Source: Puniceispirillum sp965657105 (lineage in GTDB: Bacteria > Pseudomonadota > Alphaproteobacteria > Puniceispirillales > Puniceispirillaceae). Taken from it: DNA of 26,698 bases. The notes below the pieces were generated by a model. That model had not been told where the DNA came from. It saw only the letters and a list, made by a program, of their open reading frames with translations, and ran no database searches. The position numbers were made by a program, and so were the translations under genes. Below, in pieces: positions 23,701 to 26,698 of this stretch. How positions within the stretch are numbered: position 1 is the first letter of the stretch; every line of letters starts with the position of its first letter. The stretch lies in NCBI RefSeq assembly GCF_965657105.1, contig NZ_CBFHNB010000025.1:1-26698 (forward strand), given 5' to 3'.

Positions 23701-26586
23701 ATGCGGTTTTCACGCCTATCTATCCCCACGAGGCTAGATTGTAACGGCCGAGCGGTCTATATCAATAGAGTCATGCAGGATATCTTCTCGTCAAATCCCA
23801 CAGAAATTCCCGAATTACATAGTGCGCCTGTGTTCTATCCGCATGGATCACATCTGATCTGGATTTCGGATAATGGCGAGATTGCCGAGCTGGATCGCAC
23901 CGCGTTAAGCCATAAGCTTACGCAAAAAACAGTGCTGTTGTGCCATCGCCGCTGGAGTAGTGCCCGGGCAGGCACGGAGATCACCCGCGCGCTTGATATT
24001 ATGGAATTATTCGCTTTTGTGCGGCCTGCGCGTTTTTGTCTGCCAACGCCTGTCGGACTTGCCTCGCAATTGGGGCTAGCACGGCCACAAAGTGGTGATG
24101 CCATGGCGGCGCTTTTGCCACAGATTGCCTTTATGCTGCTCGATGAGCTTGCCAGCGCCCCCGCACCAGCGCGAAAGGAAGCAGGTGAAATCGCCGCCAT
24201 GATGACAGCTGGAGGCTGGACATGGGGGCCTATTGTGTTGTCGCATCTGGGCTTACCACCCCAGAAGCCAGAGCCACCCGACGGACGCAATGCGGCCATT
24301 TGGAATCGGCTACCCGAATATACCGATTATACGCCACAGATTGACCCAGGCACGCAACCTGTTTTGCCTGATGCCGCGCGCGAACGGCTTCAAGATATGC
24401 TGGGGGACAGCGCAGAAATGCGTGAAAGCCAGTCCGATTATGCCGCCGCCATCGCCGCCAGCTTTGACCGGCCAGATGCCGGCCCCGCGCCGACATTGGT
24501 ACTGGCTGAAGCGGGCACCGGCACAGGCAAGACATTAGGATATCTGGCACCCGCATCCTTATGGGCCGAAAAAAATGGCGCCGCCGTATGGATTTCGACT
24601 TATACACGCACGCTTCAGCATCAGATAGCGGCAGAGCTGACGCGTCTATATCCGAATGCCGAAACGCATGCACAAAAGGTTGTCTTGCGCAAAGGCCGGG
24701 AAAATTATCTATGCCTGCTTAATCTGGAAGAAGCCCTAGGAACCATGCCTGGGCAACCACGTAACGCCACCGCGTTGGGCTTGATGGCGCGCTGGGCGGG
24801 GGCAACAAGTGACGGCGATCTGACAGGTGCCAGCTTTCCCGCATGGTTGATGGATTTGCTAGGACGCGCACAGACGGTTGGGCTGGCTGATCGGCGCGGT
24901 GAATGCGTGCATGCTGCCTGTGCACATTATAATAAATGTTTTGTTGAAAAATCGACCCGTAGCGCCAAACGCGCCGATATTGTTGTCACCAATCATGCGC
25001 TGGTGATGATCCATGCCGCCTATGCCAGCAATGATGACCGGCGACGGCCTACACGCTATGTATTTGACGAGGGGCATCACGTATTTGACGCGGCTGACAG
25101 TGCCTTTTCAGCCTATCTGAGCGCTGGTGAAACTGCCGAATTACGACATTGGATACGCGGTGCTGAAGATGGGCGGCGCGGACGTGCACGTGGATTGAAA
25201 CGCCGGCTTGAAGATCTGATTGCCGGCGACGATGTGGCAAAGGCCGACCTTGAAGCCGCCCTTGAATTTGCCCGTGACCTACCAGGTCAGGGCTGGCAAA
25301 AGCGCTTATCAGCCTTTCAGCCAATGGGGCCAGCCGAGACCTTTTTCATGCATGTGCGCAACAGTCTATATGCGCGCGCGGCTGACCCTGAAAGCCAGTA
25401 TGATCTGCAAAGCGAACTGCATCCGGCGACGGATGATTTATTGACATCCGCCAATGAATTTGCCGATCGACTGCACCATCTGCTGGTGCCGCTTAACAAT
25501 CTGGCAAAGCGACTCAAAGCCTTGCTTGATGATAATGTCGATGAGCTGGATAGCGCCACACGCGCACGAATCGAAGGCGCTATTCGCGGTTTAGAGCTAC
25601 GCGCGGCTGGGCCGGTAAATGCCTGGCAGCTGATGCTAGGTGATGTGCGCGATGGCCAGCGTGATGGCTTTGTTGACTGGTTGCAGATTGACCGGATCGA
25701 AGGTCAGGATCGAGATGTTGGCTATGCCCGCCATTGGCTTGATCCCACCATTCCCTTTACCGCTGAGGTGCTGGATGGGGCACATGGGGTGGCAATCACG
25801 TCGGCAACCTTGCAGGATTATGCCCAACCCAAACGCAGCCAGGCCGAAAAGGAAGCCAAAACAAAAGACACCGCCACTAACAACGCGGTTGCCGCCGATG
25901 GCTGGGCTTCGGCCTTGGCGCTGACGGGGGCGGCGCATCTGGCACATCCGACATTACGGGCAGCTTTCAGCTCGCCTTTTGATTATGCCAATCAGACACG
26001 TATTTTTGTTGTCAATGATGTGGTGCGTGACCGCCCCTCGGCTACGGCGGCGGCAATGGCTGGTTTGATGCAGGCATCAGGCGGCGGCGCCTTGGGGCTA
26101 TTTACAGCGGTGCGGCGGCTAAAAGCCGTACATCCAGACCTGTTGGCGCGGCTAGAGGCAGCGGATCTTCCCCTCTATGCCCAGCATATCGACAAGATGA
26201 ATTTGCAAACCCTGTTGCAGATGTTCCGCGAAGAAGCCGAATCATGCTTGCTAGGCACTGATGCCGTGCGTGATGGTATTGATGTGCCTGGGGCGGCATT
26301 GCGGATGATCGTGTTTGACCGCATGCCATGGCCGCGCAGTGACCTGTTATTTCAGGCGCGCGCTAAATGGCAAGGCCGCGATGCCTGGACCGAACGGCTA
26401 GCACGATTGAAGCTACGTCAGGCCTTTGGCCGGCTGATTCGCCGTGATAATGATCGTGGTGTTTTCGTGATGCTCGATAGCCGCCTGCCAACCCGCCTGA
26501 CAACCGCCTTTCCGCCTGATGTCGAAGTGCAACGTGTCGGTCTTGCCGAAGCTATCGCCCGCACCAGGGATTTTTTGGGAGAGTGA
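23701..26586 (+). CDS. DinG/XPD-like iron-sulfur ATP-dependent DNA helicase
   Basis: This superfamily 2 helicase of 961 residues belongs to the DinG/XPD branch and should unwind DNA 5' to 3' in repair. The family-specific N-terminal region (about 1-225) contains LDIMELFAFVRPARFCLPTP. Walker A is EAGTGTGKT (near 270), and the DEAH box appears as DEGH in YVFDEGHHVFDAAD (near 456). Four cysteines between them (338, 402, 407, 413; NYLC...ECVHAAC...NKC) match the [4Fe-4S] cluster ligands. Later motifs include ITSATL, AVRDGIDVPGAALRMIVFDR and QAFGRLIRRDNDRGV. The ATG at 23701 has GGGA four bases upstream; a second ATG at 23773 also fits family alignments as I recall them. No exonuclease domain is fused. 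It diverges from lysS. Confidence 0.92.
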   Translation: MRFSRLSIPTRLDCNGRAVYINRVMQDIFSSNPTEIPELHSAPVFYPHGSHLIWISDNGEIAELDRTALSHKLTQKTVLLCHRRWSSARAGTEITRALDIMELFAFVRPARFCLPTPVGLASQLGLARPQSGDAMAALLPQIAFMLLDELASAPAPARKEAGEIAAMMTAGGWTWGPIVLSHLGLPPQKPEPPDGRNAAIWNRLPEYTDYTPQIDPGTQPVLPDAARERLQDMLGDSAEMRESQSDYAAAIAASFDRPDAGPAPTLVLAEAGTGTGKTLGYLAPASLWAEKNGAAVWISTYTRTLQHQIAAELTRLYPNAETHAQKVVLRKGRENYLCLLNLEEALGTMPGQPRNATALGLMARWAGATSDGDLTGASFPAWLMDLLGRAQTVGLADRRGECVHAACAHYNKCFVEKSTRSAKRADIVVTNHALVMIHAAYASNDDRRRPTRYVFDEGHHVFDAADSAFSAYLSAGETAELRHWIRGAEDGRRGRARGLKRRLEDLIAGDDVAKADLEAALEFARDLPGQGWQKRLSAFQPMGPAETFFMHVRNSLYARAADPESQYDLQSELHPATDDLLTSANEFADRLHHLLVPLNNLAKRLKALLDDNVDELDSATRARIEGAIRGLELRAAGPVNAWQLMLGDVRDGQRDGFVDWLQIDRIEGQDRDVGYARHWLDPTIPFTAEVLDGAHGVAITSATLQDYAQPKRSQAEKEAKTKDTATNNAVAADGWASALALTGAAHLAHPTLRAAFSSPFDYANQTRIFVVNDVVRDRPSATAAAMAGLMQASGGGALGLFTAVRRLKAVHPDLLARLEAADLPLYAQHIDKMNLQTLLQMFREEAESCLLGTDAVRDGIDVPGAALRMIVFDRMPWPRSDLLFQARAKWQGRDAWTERLARLKLRQAFGRLIRRDNDRGVFVMLDSRLPTRLTTAFPPDVEVQRVGLAEAIARTRDFLGE

Positions 26587-26597
26587 CAATTAATAAT

Positions 26598-26698
26598 TTA
26601 GCCAAGCGGTAAACTACGTTGCGCAACCCCTTGTCCCCTTGCAACACTTGGTGTTTTGAATGTCTTACCATCTAATATTTCTTGAACCGACAAAATTT
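26598..26698 (-). CDS. C-terminal end of an unidentified minus-strand gene (cut by window edge)
   Basis: On the minus strand, one frame is open from the window edge to a TAA at 26598-26600, giving 32 residues beginning ILSVQEILDGKTFKTPSVAR and ending in AQRSLPLG. The composition (a helix start, then a basic, Pro- and Gly-containing tail) looks like a genuine protein terminus. The 11-base gap to the helicase stop fits the compact convergent pairs seen elsewhere here. The other two minus-strand frames contain stops. I do not recognise the family, and 32 codons can be open by chance. Confidence 0.45.
   Translation of the reverse strand, partial: ILSVQEILDGKTFKTPSVARGQGVAQRSLPLG

Noticed and set aside
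26618..26627. GTTGCGCAAC-like palindrome near the right edge as a terminator
   Set aside because: No T-rich tail on either strand, and it lies within the probable coding end of the next gene.

Overview
This window looks like a chromosomal housekeeping segment of an alphaproteobacterium with moderate GC content. The evidence is the gene order bolA / dnaJ-like / cobS / cobT / rpmB, the archaeal-type (class I) lysyl-tRNA synthetase, the aroK-aroB-CNNM cluster, a DUF2889 protein, a DinG-like iron-sulfur helicase, and secA divergent from a parvulin-argJ-mutT run. Gene content and composition would suit a marine group such as SAR116/Puniceispirillales. That placement is inferred from memory of gene order and was not tested.

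Layout from left to right: secA (minus strand, C-terminus cut by the window edge) diverges from an exported parvulin, argJ and mutT. A NDUFAF5/BioC-like methyltransferase (minus) abuts mutT tail to tail and diverges from comF, grxC and a nitrilase-family amidase. Next comes a four-gene minus-strand run: a 45-residue membrane protein, a 715-residue exported protein of unknown function, xerD and accA, closed by a terminator that overlaps the accA stop codon. Divergent from it is aroK-aroB-CNNM/CorC-DUF2889 (plus). bolA (minus) diverges from dnaJ-like-cobS-cobT (plus). A bidirectional terminator separates cobT from rpmB (minus), which has a near-consensus promoter. A small ribbon-helix-helix gene (plus) overlaps the 3' end of pyrD. 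lysS-pyrD form a coupled minus-strand pair, and a 961-residue helicase gene (plus) follows. The last 100 bases appear to hold the C-terminal end of a further minus-strand gene.

Functional themes are protein export and folding (SecA, parvulin), arginine, shikimate, pyrimidine and fatty-acid synthesis (ArgJ, AroK, AroB, PyrD, AccA), translation (LysRS, L28), cobalt chelation for B12 (CobS, CobT, without CobN here), redox and iron-sulfur handling (GrxC, BolA) and DNA maintenance (MutT, XerD, helicase).

No CRISPR array, insertion sequence, prophage, tRNA or rRNA was seen, and I see no convincing wholly new system. The most interesting points are the uncharacterised small-membrane plus large-exported protein pair upstream of xerD; several short tandem duplications whose period is a multiple of three in genes but not in the intergenic case; a perfect inverted repeat just upstream of the RHH regulator gene; and a promoter placed so that the dnaJ-like mRNA would be almost leaderless.
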